Shown: positions 51,628 through 59,920, counted from the first letter of the stretch. The stretch: 64,000 nt of DNA from Breznakia pachnodae (GCF_030814225.1 NZ_JAUSUR010000004.1:248001-312000), one strand, 5' to 3'. A program made the numbers and translations. Notes: generated from the sequence alone by a model not told the origin.

Positions 51628-53991
51628 TTATTTAAGAATTGAATTCAATGTCTGCACCGTCTCCATTGCATCTTTACAATAATAATCAGCACCTATATCG
51701 CTTGCTATATCTGCTGTTAACACTGCACCTCCCACCAGGATTGGGCAAACATTCCCTTCTTCTTTCAATGCTTCAATTGTCTTTTTCATTGAAAGAACCG
51801 TTGTTGTCATCAGTGCACTTAGTCCAATTGCTTTTGGCTGATGTTCTTTATAGGCATCTACAACTGTCTGCACAGGAACATTCTTTCCGAGGTCAATTAC
51901 TTGATATCCATAACTTTCTAAAACAACTTTTACAATATTCTTACCAATATCATGAATATCGCCTTCTACAGTAGCCAACACAATCGGTCCCTTTTGCTGA
52001 CTCTTGTCAGTTTCAAAACATGACTGTACTACTTCAAAAGCTTTCTTTGTTGTTTCGGCTGATTGAATTAATTGTGGTAAAAATATGATGCCTTTCTCAT
52101 ATTCTTCTCCTACAATATTTAGTGCAGGAATAATAATCTCATTCACAACAGTTAATGGCTCTTTGGTTTCTAACTCTTTTTTACAAACTTCAACCACTTC
52201 TTCCTTTAACCCTTTTTTTATAATTTCTGATAATGTGAAATCTGTTTTTGTTGCTGTTACTTTTTGTTCTTTACTCTGATTTGATTGCTTGTTAATATAA
52301 TGCTCGCTATCAATATCTATATAATTGATTACATTAAACGCATCAATTGTCCCCATCAGTTCATTGTCTAATGGATTAATAATTGGTAGATTTAGTCCAG
52401 CATTCATTGCCAACGTCAAGAATGTACGATTCAGTAGTGCTCGATTTGGTAATCCAAATGATACATTGGAAACTCCAAGCACTGTACTAACCCCCATTGC
52501 ATTTACCATCTCTACTGCTTTTAGGGTTTCTTTCACTTCTTTTTGCTGAGCCGATGCTGTTAAGGTAAGACAGTCAATAATAATATCTTTCTTATCGATA
52601 CCATATTCTTTTGCCGTTTCGATAATTCGTTTCGCTATATCTACCCGTTCTTCTGCAGTTAACGGAATCTCATTATCTAAGGTTAATCCAATAACAGTAC
52701 CACCATATTTTTTAACAATTGGAAAGATACTTCTCATTACTTCTTCTTTACCATTAACTGAATTAATCAGTGGCTTTCCATTATAATAACGACATGCTTG
52801 TTCAATTGCATCTGCAGATGAACTGTCAATTTGTAATGGCAAATTGATTACTTCCTGAATCATTTTAATAACTTTTGTCATCACAGCTACTTCATCAATT
52901 CCTGGAACTCCTACATTTACATCAAGAATATCAGCTCCTGCCTGCTCTTGAGCAATTGCTTCAACCAATACTTCATCATAATGTTCTTCTAATAATGCTT
53001 TTTTTAATTTTTTCTTTCCAGTTGGATTTAATCGCTCACCACAAACAACTACTTTATTAGTAATTGTTACTGTTTGGGTATGACTTGATACTTTTGTTAG
53101 TGATTCCACTGATCTTTGCTTAACATTTGTAACATTTAGCTTCTTTAGTTCTTCTATAAAGGCTGGAGTTGTTCCACAACATCCCCCTACAATAGCAACA
53201 CCATCATTAAGAACATCTATTAAATAATTTGAAAATTCATCTGCTTGTAAATGATATACCGTTTCGCCAGATTCCAATGTAGGTAAACCAGCATTTGGTT
53301 GAATCATAACTGGAACGCTTGCTGTTGCCAATAATTCTTCAATAATTGGTTTTAATTCTTCCGGTCCCAGTGAACAATTCACACCAAGTGCATCTACACC
53401 TAATCCTTCAACTACATTCACAAAGGTTTCTGGGTTTGTTCCAGTTAGTGAACGACGATTTTGTTCAAATGTCATAGTAACAAAAACTGGTAAATCACTA
53501 TTTTCTTTAACTGCAAGAATTGCTGCTTTTACTTCATATAAATCACTCATTGTTTCAAGTAATACAACATCTACTTCATCTTTTACAACTTCTACCTGTT
53601 GTTTTACAAGAGTATAAGCTTCATCAAATGTTAGAGTTCCTGCTGGTTCCAGTAATTGTCCAATTGGTCCAATATCAAGAGCAATATAGGAATCACTTAC
53701 TCGATTTGCTTTTTGTTGAGCAATCTTTGCATTTTCTACTGCTGCCTTTATCATATGCGTATACTTATATTTTGATTCTTCCATCTTTAGTGGGTTACAT
53801 CCAAATGTATTTGTAGATATAAAATCTGCACCTGCATTTAAATATGCCACATGAATATCCTGTATTAATTCAGGATTTGTAATATTCAGTTCTTCTGGAA
53901 TATCTCCACCTTTTAATCCTGCTACCTGAAGTTGTGTACCCATCGCACCATCAAATATTAGTAACTCTTTCCCCAATCGTTCTAATAACAT
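51628..53991 (-). CDS. metH: Cobalamin-dependent methionine synthase, without activation domain
   Basis: 787 residues in three modules. Homocysteine methyltransferase (about 1-295) has Zn ligands in GVNCSLGP and VGGCCGTTP. The pterin/methyltetrahydrofolate-binding domain (about 310-570) contains ERLNPTGKKK. The cobalamin-binding cap and Rossmann domains (about 590-787) contain the lower-ligand motif EGDIHDIGKNIV. The enzyme makes methionine from homocysteine and methyl-THF. The usual fourth, SAM-binding activation domain is missing; the gene just upstream supplies it as a separate protein. The start overlaps that gene by 10 bp. Confidence 0.95.
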   Translation of the reverse strand: MLLERLGKELLIFDGAMGTQLQVAGLKGGDIPEELNITNPELIQDIHVAYLNAGADFISTNTFGCNPLKMEESKYKYTHMIKAAVENAKIAQQKANRVSDSYIALDIGPIGQLLEPAGTLTFDEAYTLVKQQVEVVKDEVDVVLLETMSDLYEVKAAILAVKENSDLPVFVTMTFEQNRRSLTGTNPETFVNVVEGLGVDALGVNCSLGPEELKPIIEELLATASVPVMIQPNAGLPTLESGETVYHLQADEFSNYLIDVLNDGVAIVGGCCGTTPAFIEELKKLNVTNVKQRSVESLTKVSSHTQTVTITNKVVVCGERLNPTGKKKLKKALLEEHYDEVLVEAIAQEQAGADILDVNVGVPGIDEVAVMTKVIKMIQEVINLPLQIDSSSADAIEQACRYYNGKPLINSVNGKEEVMRSIFPIVKKYGGTVIGLTLDNEIPLTAEERVDIAKRIIETAKEYGIDKKDIIIDCLTLTASAQQKEVKETLKAVEMVNAMGVSTVLGVSNVSFGLPNRALLNRTFLTLAMNAGLNLPIINPLDNELMGTIDAFNVINYIDIDSEHYINKQSNQSKEQKVTATKTDFTLSEIIKKGLKEEVVEVCKKELETKEPLTVVNEIIIPALNIVGEEYEKGIIFLPQLIQSAETTKKAFEVVQSCFETDKSQQKGPIVLATVEGDIHDIGKNIVKVVLESYGYQVIDLGKNVPVQTVVDAYKEHQPKAIGLSALMTTTVLSMKKTIEALKEEGNVCPILVGGAVLTADIASDIGADYYCKDAMETVQTLNSILK

Positions 53992-54611
53992 GTCTGATTC
54001 CTCCTTAGAAACTCACAATCATTTAGTTGCCTACATCCTTTGCAACTTTTTGTTTTTTCTACTTTGCCAATCCCAATAATCCCAAGCATTGTTTTCATTG
54101 GAATAAATAAATCATTCTGATCTATTGATATTCCTAAATGTTTATATAAATTCATCCTTGTCGCAAATAAGCGATTTAACGACAGTGGTATATCACTATA
54201 TCCTGGAGCATAACGATAACTTCTATTTTCTGGAAGATACTTATCTTCATACTCATCACACCCAACTTCTAAATATGCACTTGCCACTGCATCAAAAACA
54301 ATTCCTTTACTCATATCATAAGATGCGTAATATTTTATTTTTTTATCAATCTGTACTCCTAGTGTTGAAGCAATCACAATACACTCTTTACAATTTTCTA
54401 AGTTAAATTCCAGACTTTCAGATGAAATCAGTATGTCCAACTCTTCAACTCTTAATGGATGTTCTAATGAATATCTTTGCCAATAAACTTTCAGTTGAGC
54501 AATTTCCATAACTTCTTTTACACATTCATCAAGTAAGTTATCAAATGATTCTGTTAATTCCTGATTTGTATGACCAAGATATTTGAGTGCCAGTTGTTTA
54601 ATCTTGTTCAT
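53982..54611 (-). CDS. Stand-alone methionine synthase activation-type protein
   Basis: 209 residues resembling the MetH activation domain: IVFDAVASAYLEVGCDEYED, and the signature YRYAPGYSDIPLSLNRLF, which corresponds to the RxxxGY SAM-binding stretch. It would bind SAM to remethylate oxidised cobalamin in the separate MetH. The C-terminus has a Cys set (CKGCRQLNDCEFLRRNQTCY) that could hold a metal or Fe-S centre, as in anaerobe versions. It overlaps metF by 14 bp and metH by 10 bp, so all three are coupled. Confidence 0.87.
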   Translation of the reverse strand: MNKIKQLALKYLGHTNQELTESFDNLLDECVKEVMEIAQLKVYWQRYSLEHPLRVEELDILISSESLEFNLENCKECIVIASTLGVQIDKKIKYYASYDMSKGIVFDAVASAYLEVGCDEYEDKYLPENRSYRYAPGYSDIPLSLNRLFATRMNLYKHLGISIDQNDLFIPMKTMLGIIGIGKVEKTKSCKGCRQLNDCEFLRRNQTCY

Positions 54612-55488
54612 AATAAGACTTCAATATAGAAGGAATATTAGAAAAGATACTTTTCGCAATTTCTGGACGATTCATGGTATAAATGTGAATGCCATCTGCA
54701 CCATTGGCAACTAAATCAATAATCTGATGGACTGCATAATTAATCCCTACTTCTTGCATCGCTTCTGGATGATTATAAAACTTTTGTATTTCGGTAGATA
54801 ACTGATACGGAATTGTACATCCACATAGTTTTGCTGTTCTTAATAGTTGTTGTGAATTTAAGGCTGGCATAACTCCAGCCAAAATGGGAACATCAATTCC
54901 TATTTTACGTGCTTCTTTTACTAAACGGTAATAGTAATTATTATCAAAAAAGATTTGAGTAATTAAATATTCTGCACCAGCATCCACTTTCTCTTTTAAT
55001 GCCTTTAAGTCATTTTCAAAACAATCTGCTTCCTGATGAACTTCTGGATAACAAGCACCACTTATACAAAATTCATCTGGAAACGCTTCATGAATAAATT
55101 TAGATAAATCTTTTGCATAAGCAAAATCAGAATTCACTTCTCCTGTACTATCTAGCGGCTGATCTCCTCTTAGGGCTAGAATGTTATCCACATTCTTTTC
55201 CTTTAACTCATTACAGTATTTCAGTACATCCTCTTTGGATGATGTAATACAGGTTAAATGAGCTACGCTTTCAATCCCATATGTATTCTTTATTACACTC
55301 GATATTTCAACTGTTTTCCCAACTGTTGAACCACCAGCACCATAAGTGACACTTATAAAATCCGGATTCAAGTGAGATAACTCTTCAATTGTCTGATAGA
55401 TTGATGAGATATCTCCACTTTTGTTCTTTGGTGGAAAAATCTCAAAGGAAATTGTTTTTTTCTGCTTTAAAATATCACTTATTTTCAT
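54598..55488 (-). CDS. metF: Methylenetetrahydrofolate reductase
   Basis: 296 residues with the MetF TIM barrel: ISFEIFPPKNKSGD with the catalytic Glu, SVTYGAGGST, LALRGDQPLD, and ITQIFFDNNYYYRLV. It uses FAD to reduce methylene-THF to methyl-THF, the methyl donor for the methionine synthase encoded just downstream. It is the first gene of the metF-activation-metH unit. Only about 20 bp separate its start codon from a strong terminator, so its transcription depends on read-through. Ribosome site AAGGAG. Confidence 0.95.
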   Translation of the reverse strand: MKISDILKQKKTISFEIFPPKNKSGDISSIYQTIEELSHLNPDFISVTYGAGGSTVGKTVEISSVIKNTYGIESVAHLTCITSSKEDVLKYCNELKEKNVDNILALRGDQPLDSTGEVNSDFAYAKDLSKFIHEAFPDEFCISGACYPEVHQEADCFENDLKALKEKVDAGAEYLITQIFFDNNYYYRLVKEARKIGIDVPILAGVMPALNSQQLLRTAKLCGCTIPYQLSTEIQKFYNHPEAMQEVGINYAVHQIIDLVANGADGIHIYTMNRPEIAKSIFSNIPSILKSYYEQD

Positions 55489-55509
55489 AATACGCTCCTT
55501 AATTTTATT

Positions 55510-55575
55510 TTAAAAAAGGATAGACTTGTCTAAATGTGACACCTCTACCCGATAAAAGTGCATTGCTAATCCTTA
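55510..55575 (-). promoter_or_regulatory. Putative attenuator between the Rrf2 gene and metF, with a 17-codon ORF
   Basis: Minus-strand hairpin: GGGTAGA (55544-55550) with TCTATCC (55518-55524), inner TGTC/GACA, then TTTTTT. The 5' segment AAGGATTAG (55566-55574) can instead pair with CTATCCTTT (55515-55523), giving an alternative antiterminator. AAGGA is also the ribosome site of an ORF (55510-55563, MHFYRVEVSHLDKSILF) that runs through the terminator. No promoter fits between the terminator and metF. Confidence 0.55.
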
Positions 55576-56007
55576 CAAATAATACATAAAACTATCATTA
55601 AAATTAATCTGATCAAATTTTTCCATTAAATCATATAATGAAATCTTTGAGAAAAATTCAACTATATGATTTTGAAATGGATGAAACACCATTTCAAATG
55701 AAGTTATTTCTATATTATTTGAGGGAGACTCTTCTGCATCAAATAAAGATGATTCCGTTGCCTGTAATATATTTAATACAGATATTTCTTTTGCATCACG
55801 CGAAAGTCGATAACCACCTTTAGGTCCTTTTATTGATACTACCAACTCATTTCCCTTCAGTTGAGAGAATACCTGTTCCAGGTATATTTTAGAAATGCCT
55901 AACTCCTCTGATAAAGAAACAAGTGATTTTAATGTCTTTGATTCATAGTATTCAGCTAATAATATCATTGCTGATAATCCATATTTTGTCTTTGTGGAAA
56001 ATTTCAT
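55573..56007 (-). CDS. Rrf2-family regulator (CymR-like)
   Basis: 144 residues starting MKFSTKTKYGLSAMILLAEY, with the Rrf2 winged helix (SEELGISKIYLEQVFSQLKG then IKGPKGGYRLSR). It has no cysteine cluster, so it is not IscR- or NsrR-like. Cysteine-free members include CymR, the master repressor of cysteine metabolism in Bacillus. Its position between a sulfur-amino-acid transporter and metF fits that role. Promoter-proximal dyads suggest autoregulation. Confidence 0.85.
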   Translation of the reverse strand: MKFSTKTKYGLSAMILLAEYYESKTLKSLVSLSEELGISKIYLEQVFSQLKGNELVVSIKGPKGGYRLSRDAKEISVLNILQATESSLFDAEESPSNNIEITSFEMVFHPFQNHIVEFFSKISLYDLMEKFDQINFNDSFMYYL

Positions 56008-56025
56008 AGATCCTCCTAATTACAA

Positions 56026-56057
56026 CTATTATAGCATAATCATAACTTCATTTATGC
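56026..56057 (-). promoter_or_regulatory. Rrf2 gene promoter with overlapping dyads
   Basis: On the minus strand an extended -10 TGC-TATAAT lies just before the ribosome site. Overlapping it are GCATAA (56034-56039) / TTATGC (56052-56057) and, nested, CATAA / TTATG. These could be the Rrf2 autoregulatory site. Confidence 0.4.
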
Positions 56058-56071
56058 AATTAATATGGGTT

Positions 56072-56812
56072 TTAGTTCATACTTATAAACTTTTTCAAAA
56101 ATTGTTTTGTTCGTTCTTTCTCAGGATTTTGAAATAACACATCAGGACTTCCCTGTTCTACAATCTCTCCATCCTCAATAAAGACTACATGATCAGCCAC
56201 ATCTCTGGCAAACTGCATTTCATGAGTTACAATCAAAGAAGTAACATGTTCATTTGCCACCTCTTTGATAACATTCAACACTTCACCTACTAACTCTGGA
56301 TCTAATGATGATGTTGGCTCATCATATAACAAAATTTCTGGTTTCAAAGCCAATGCTCTGGCAATTGCCACTCGCTGTTTCTGACCACCTGATAATGTTG
56401 CTGGATATGCATCTTTCTTCTCCAGTAATCCTACTTTTTCTAATAGTTTTACTGCCGTTTGATTAGCTTCATGTTTGTCTATTTTCTTAACCACCTTAAG
56501 TGCCAATGTGATATTCTCTAGAACTGTCTTATTACTAAAAAGATTATAGTTTTGAAATACCATTGCTGACTTCTTTCGCACCTCTGCTATTTTGGCTTTA
56601 TCTAGTAGCGCTAAATCATAGGAAGTATCATCTATCTCAAGAACCCCAGAGTTAGGTTTCTCCAATAGATTCAAACATCTTAGAAAAGTAGATTTGCCAC
56701 TTCCACTAGGACCTATAATCGCAATTGTTGTACCTTCTTTGATTTGCATACTAAGTCCATTTAACACATTATTCTCATTAAAACTTTTATGTAAATTTTC
56801 TACTTTAATCAT
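56072..56812 (-). CDS. Polar amino-acid ABC transporter ATP-binding protein
   Basis: 246 residues with Walker A GPSGSGKST, signature [15 protein letters not shown] and Walker B ILLYDEPTSSLDPELVGEV. The last is typical of the PAAT amino-acid importer class (GlnQ/TcyC-like). It follows the permease by 10 bp. Its operon with a trans-sulfuration enzyme and a cystine-type binding protein suggests uptake of cystine or a related sulfur compound. Confidence 0.93.
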   Translation of the reverse strand: MIKVENLHKSFNENNVLNGLSMQIKEGTTIAIIGPSGSGKSTFLRCLNLLEKPNSGVLEIDDTSYDLALLDKAKIAEVRKKSAMVFQNYNLFSNKTVLENITLALKVVKKIDKHEANQTAVKLLEKVGLLEKKDAYPATLSGGQKQRVAIARALALKPEILLYDEPTSSLDPELVGEVLNVIKEVANEHVTSLIVTHEMQFARDVADHVVFIEDGEIVEQGSPDVLFQNPEKERTKQFLKKFISMN

Positions 56813-56822
56813 GACTTCACCT

Positions 56823-57488
56823 CTATGTAAGCTTCATTTCGTAATGACGTTCTAAGAATCGCTGCAGACTACTTAATACGGTACAGAATAGAAGATAAAT
56901 AAATGCTACTTCTAAATAAAGAATCAATGGTTCATAAGTAGTTGCCACAATTCTTTGAGTCACCATAAACATTTCGCTGACTGTTATATTCGCAGCCAGT
57001 GAAGTATCTTTCAATAAACTGATAAACGTATTAAATAGTGCGGGAATAGCATTTCTCAGTGCTTGGGGAAGAATTACATGAATCATAATCTGAAAGTAAT
57101 TCATCCCTACCATAAATCCTGCTTCTTTTTGACCACTGTCAATTGCTAGAATCGATCCTCGAATTGTTTCTGATGCATATGCACCCACATTTAATGAGAA
57201 TGCTGTAATGGCAGCAGGAATTGGATCAAGTAGTATTCCAACATTCGGTAACCCATAAAATATAATAAATATTTGAACTAATAACGGTGTTCCTCTAAAA
57301 ACCCAAATATAGAATCTGCTTATTGTTTTGAAAACTGGTATATTTGCAACTTGAACTGTTGCTGTTGCAATCGCAATTAGCAGACCAATAGCAAATGATA
57401 TCAATGTTAATGGAATAGTATACAAGAATCCAGGAATAATTATCTTTCCAAATGAACTGACAATTATATCAAAAACTCTACTGTCCAT
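56823..57488 (-). CDS. Polar amino-acid ABC transporter permease
   Basis: 221 residues with five predicted helices. It carries the His/Glu/Gln/Arg-type signature (FRGTPLLVQIFIIFYGLP) and the EAA-like loop (GQKEAGFMVGMNYFQIMIHV then ILPQALRNAIPAL). It forms the membrane channel with the ATPase that follows. The start is 2 bp after the stop of the binding-protein gene. Confidence 0.93.
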   Translation of the reverse strand: MDSRVFDIIVSSFGKIIIPGFLYTIPLTLISFAIGLLIAIATATVQVANIPVFKTISRFYIWVFRGTPLLVQIFIIFYGLPNVGILLDPIPAAITAFSLNVGAYASETIRGSILAIDSGQKEAGFMVGMNYFQIMIHVILPQALRNAIPALFNTFISLLKDTSLAANITVSEMFMVTQRIVATTYEPLILYLEVAFIYLLFCTVLSSLQRFLERHYEMKLT

Positions 57489-57490
57489 AT

Positions 57491-58282
57491 TTATTCACCT
57501 GCTTGTGTAGAAATATCTTTTCCAAAGTATTTTTCTGAAATTTCCTTTAATACTCCTTCGTCTTCTAATTTCTTTAAAGCATCATTAATTGCTTCTTGTA
57601 GGTCTTTGTCATCACTTCTTATAAGAAAGGCAGTTCTTGAAACTTCATCAGATGTAGCAGCGATTTTCACTCCTGCATCTGGTTTGTTTTTTATATAATC
57701 CAAATATGTTACATTATCATTTACTGTTGCATCCGCTCTACCTTGTGTAACTAATGAGACGGATTGATCAAATCCCTCTGTCCCAACTATTTCAGCACCA
57801 TACTCTTAAGCAATCTTCGCCCAGTTTGAAGTAATTGTCTGTGCAGATTTTTTTCCTTCCAAATCTTCAAATGAAGTAATTTCTGTATTATCTTCTGGTA
57901 CAATGATCACACCTTGTGAATATGTGTATGGAGTAGAAAATAAATATTTTTCTTCTCTTTCTTCAGTGATTCCTACCTGATTTGCAACAATATCATATTT
58001 ACTTGCATCTAAACCTGCAATAATTCCATCCCATTTTGTCTCAACAAATTTTACTTCAACACCTAACTCCTGCGCAACAGCTTCTATAATTTCTACATCA
58101 TAACCAACTAATTTATCATCTTCATAATACGAAAATGGTGCATAAGTTCCTTCTGTAGCAACTGTAATCACTTTATCATCTACTATCTTTTCATATGTTG
58201 TTTGTTCTTCATCACCAGATGCACAGCCACTGACTACTAAACCAAAGGCTATTGCAACTAACGTGTATTTTATTTTTTTCAT
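57491..58282 (-). pseudogene. Amino-acid (cystine-type) ABC substrate-binding lipoprotein with an in-frame stop
   Basis: The reading frame encodes MKKIKYTLVAIAFGLVVSGC with a lipobox, then a family-3 solute-binding protein (VITVATEGTYAPFSYYEDDK, KWDGIIAGLDASKYDIVANQ). A TAA at 57806-57808 follows ITSNWAKIA. The same frame continues without shift as EYGAEIVGTEGFDQSVSLVT to the normal C-terminus (EISEKYFGKDISTQAGE), giving about 263 residues in all. A single base change (for example AAA or GAA to TAA) explains it. As read, the second lobe is lost and the importer should be inactive, unless there is read-through or a sequencing error. The neighbouring operon genes look intact. Confidence 0.88.
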
Positions 58283-58286
58283 CTTT

Positions 58287-59432
58287 TTATCTTCCTTTCG
58301 CTTTATCCAAAGCTTGTTTTAAATCATCTATTAAGTCTTGTGCGTCTTCAATTCCTATTGCAAACCGTATCAGGTTATCTGCAATTCCTAACTTATCCAA
58401 TAATTCTTTCGGATAAGATTCATGAGTCATAGTTGCAGGATGACACAGCAGTGACTCTACACCACCAAGACTCACAGCTAATGCAAAAATTTCTAATGAA
58501 TTAATGAATTTCTTAATATCATATTCTTTCTTTAAACGAATCGAGAATACCGCACCAGAACCTGTTGCCTGGTTACGTTGAATTTCATAACCTTCATTGC
58601 CTTTAAGTCCTGGATAATAAATTGCTTCAGCAATATCTGCTTTATCAATAAACTCAATTAATTTCTCTGTGTTCTCCTGATGTTTTTCTAAACGAAGTGG
58701 AAGTGTTTTAATTCCTCTCGCCAATAAGAATGAATCAAATGGATTTAGAACACCTCCGTACGTATTATGAAGAAATTTCAATCGTTCATTTAATGCATCA
58801 TCATTTAATACTACTAATCCAGCAAGTAAATCTGAATGACCCCCATAATATTTAGTAGCAGAATATACTACTATATCTACACCCAAGTCTAATGGTTTTT
58901 GGAAATAAGAAGTTAAGAATGTGTTATCTACAATCAGAAGAATATCATTCTTCTTTGTAAACTCTGCCAGTCTTCTTAAATCTGTAACATCTAACAAAGG
59001 ATTAGATGGTGTTTCAACAAATATTCCTTTTACATCTTTATCAATGGTATTTAAATCTAATTTATTCAGATCTGATACCATTTCATATTCTATTCCATGA
59101 GTAGGAAGAATATCTGATACATAACGATAGGTTCCTCCATAAACATTTGAATTCACTAATACTTTATCTCCACTTTTGAATAATCCAAACACCAGTGATA
59201 TTGCTGCCATCCCAGTAGCTGTTGCGAATCCATATGTTGCACCTTCTAAATCCGCTACAATCGTTTCAACATTCTTTCTGGTAGGATTACTCCCTCTGCT
59301 GTATACATATTCACCGAATTCATCTAATCCCTTCTGGATAAACGTTGATGATACATGAATGGGAACATTCACTCCATGTATTGTATGATCATCACTTAAA
59401 CCTGAATGAATTGCTTTTGTTTCATATTTCAT
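58287..59432 (-). CDS. Trans-sulfuration PLP enzyme (cystathionine gamma-synthase/lyase or methionine gamma-lyase type)
   Basis: 381 residues of the Cys/Met-metabolism PLP family: IHSGLSDDHTIHGVNVPIHV near the start, YSRGSNPTRKNVE, and the PLP-binding Lys in VVYSATKYYGGHSDLLAG (about residue 200). The C-terminus has SLGGVESLLCHPATMTHESY. The subfamily (synthase, lyase or sulfhydrylase) cannot be fixed from these motifs. It is the first gene of an operon with an amino-acid ABC importer. Its long leader holds a T-box, a second promoter, a Met/Cys-rich leader peptide and a terminator. Ribosome site GTGGAGG. Confidence 0.9.
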   Translation of the reverse strand: MKYETKAIHSGLSDDHTIHGVNVPIHVSSTFIQKGLDEFGEYVYSRGSNPTRKNVETIVADLEGATYGFATATGMAAISLVFGLFKSGDKVLVNSNVYGGTYRYVSDILPTHGIEYEMVSDLNKLDLNTIDKDVKGIFVETPSNPLLDVTDLRRLAEFTKKNDILLIVDNTFLTSYFQKPLDLGVDIVVYSATKYYGGHSDLLAGLVVLNDDALNERLKFLHNTYGGVLNPFDSFLLARGIKTLPLRLEKHQENTEKLIEFIDKADIAEAIYYPGLKGNEGYEIQRNQATGSGAVFSIRLKKEYDIKKFINSLEIFALAVSLGGVESLLCHPATMTHESYPKELLDKLGIADNLIRFAIGIEDAQDLIDDLKQALDKAKGR

Positions 59433-59452
59433 AAAATAATACCTCCACTTTT

Positions 59453-59473
59453 AAAAAAAAGACCTCTCGGCCT
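59453..59473 (-). terminator. Attenuator terminator directly upstream of the trans-sulfuration gene
   Basis: On the minus strand AGGCC and GGTCT close a GAGA tetraloop (59460-59473), followed by about eight T residues. AAAAGA further upstream (about 59488) could extend pairing with TCTTTT. It lies about 20 bp before the start codon, with no room for a promoter after it. Confidence 0.7.
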
Positions 59474-59524
59474 AATATAAAACATCTCTTTTGATTTCTA
59501 TAAAAAGCTCCTATTTAAATATAT

Positions 59525-59557
59525 TCATTTTTCCTTTTGCATCATACAACACATCAT
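59525..59557 (-). CDS. Leader peptide MMCCMMQKEK (candidate Met/Cys attenuation peptide)
   Basis: Eleven codons including the stop: ATG ATG TGT TGT ATG ATG, then Gln Lys Glu Lys and TGA. A good ribosome site (AGAGGGG) lies 8 bases upstream. It sits between a sigma-A promoter and an intrinsic terminator, and the gene behind the terminator handles Cys and Met. Four of the first six codons are Met and two are Cys, so ribosome pausing would report charged tRNA-Met or tRNA-Cys levels, as in his or trp leader peptides. The sequence shows the ORF, its ribosome site and the terminator; the mechanism is inferred. Confidence 0.65.
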   Translation of the reverse strand: MMCCMMQKEK

Positions 59558-59575
59558 AAGAATACCCCTCTTTCT

Positions 59576-59602
59576 GATAACATACTATTCATATATGTTA
59601 TC
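59576..59602. promoter_or_regulatory. Perfect 9-bp inverted repeat at the start of the leader-peptide transcript
   Basis: GATAACATA (59576-59584) and TATGTTATC (59594-59602) with a 9-bp spacer, just downstream of the second promoter. It is either an operator, for example for the Rrf2 protein, or a 5' stabilising hairpin. Confidence 0.5.
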
Positions 59603-59615
59603 TATGTTATTTGTT

Positions 59616-59644
59616 ATTATATAGAAATTTAATTGGTAACGCAA
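59616..59644 (-). promoter_or_regulatory. Second promoter of the trans-sulfuration operon, downstream of the T-box
   Basis: On the minus strand TTGCGT (59639-59644), a 17-bp spacer and a perfect TATAAT (59616-59621). It lies just after the T-box terminator and would give a transcript starting near 59609 with the leader peptide. Confidence 0.75.
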
Positions 59645-59651
59645 GTAATAA

Positions 59652-59914
59652 ATAAAAAAATCTTCCATCCCATAGGACGAAAGACTTCGTGTTACCACCT
59701 AATTTTGCTATTATCTCACAACAATAACCTCTTCGAGTACTATCATACTCTATCGCTTTAACGGGCGAACACGTCAATACCTAACATCTCTGCTCAGTAT
59801 GCAACTCCGAAACCATGTTCACAAATCTACTCTTCTTACTCACTTTCACCATACGTGAGCTCTCTGCAAAGAATTTCTAATTGTTACTCTTTTCATCATC
59901 GTCTTTATTTATTG
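59652..59914 (-). ncRNA. T-box leader of the trans-sulfuration operon
   Basis: The minus strand shows the T-box hallmarks: AGAGAGC, a GGTGAAAG stretch, GAACATGG...GGAGTTG in Stem I, TGACG...CGTTA, and the tRNA-acceptor-binding core AATTAGGTGGTAACACG (59688-59704). A terminator follows (stem of GTCTTTCGTCC with GGATGGAAGAT, then T7; about 59653-59685). It should sense uncharged tRNA. The specifier codon is not certain. ATG at 59785-59787 (AGAG-ATG-TTAGG) is the best placed and would mean tRNA-Met, but a TGC in GGAGTTGCATAC is an alternative. Confidence 0.85.
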
Positions 59915-59920
59915 TTTACA

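Noticed and set aside
55536-55556. GGGTAGAGGTG stretch recalling the start of a lysine or SAM riboswitch
   Set aside because: The leader is under 80 bases and lacks the rest of either aptamer; treated as an attenuator of unknown type.
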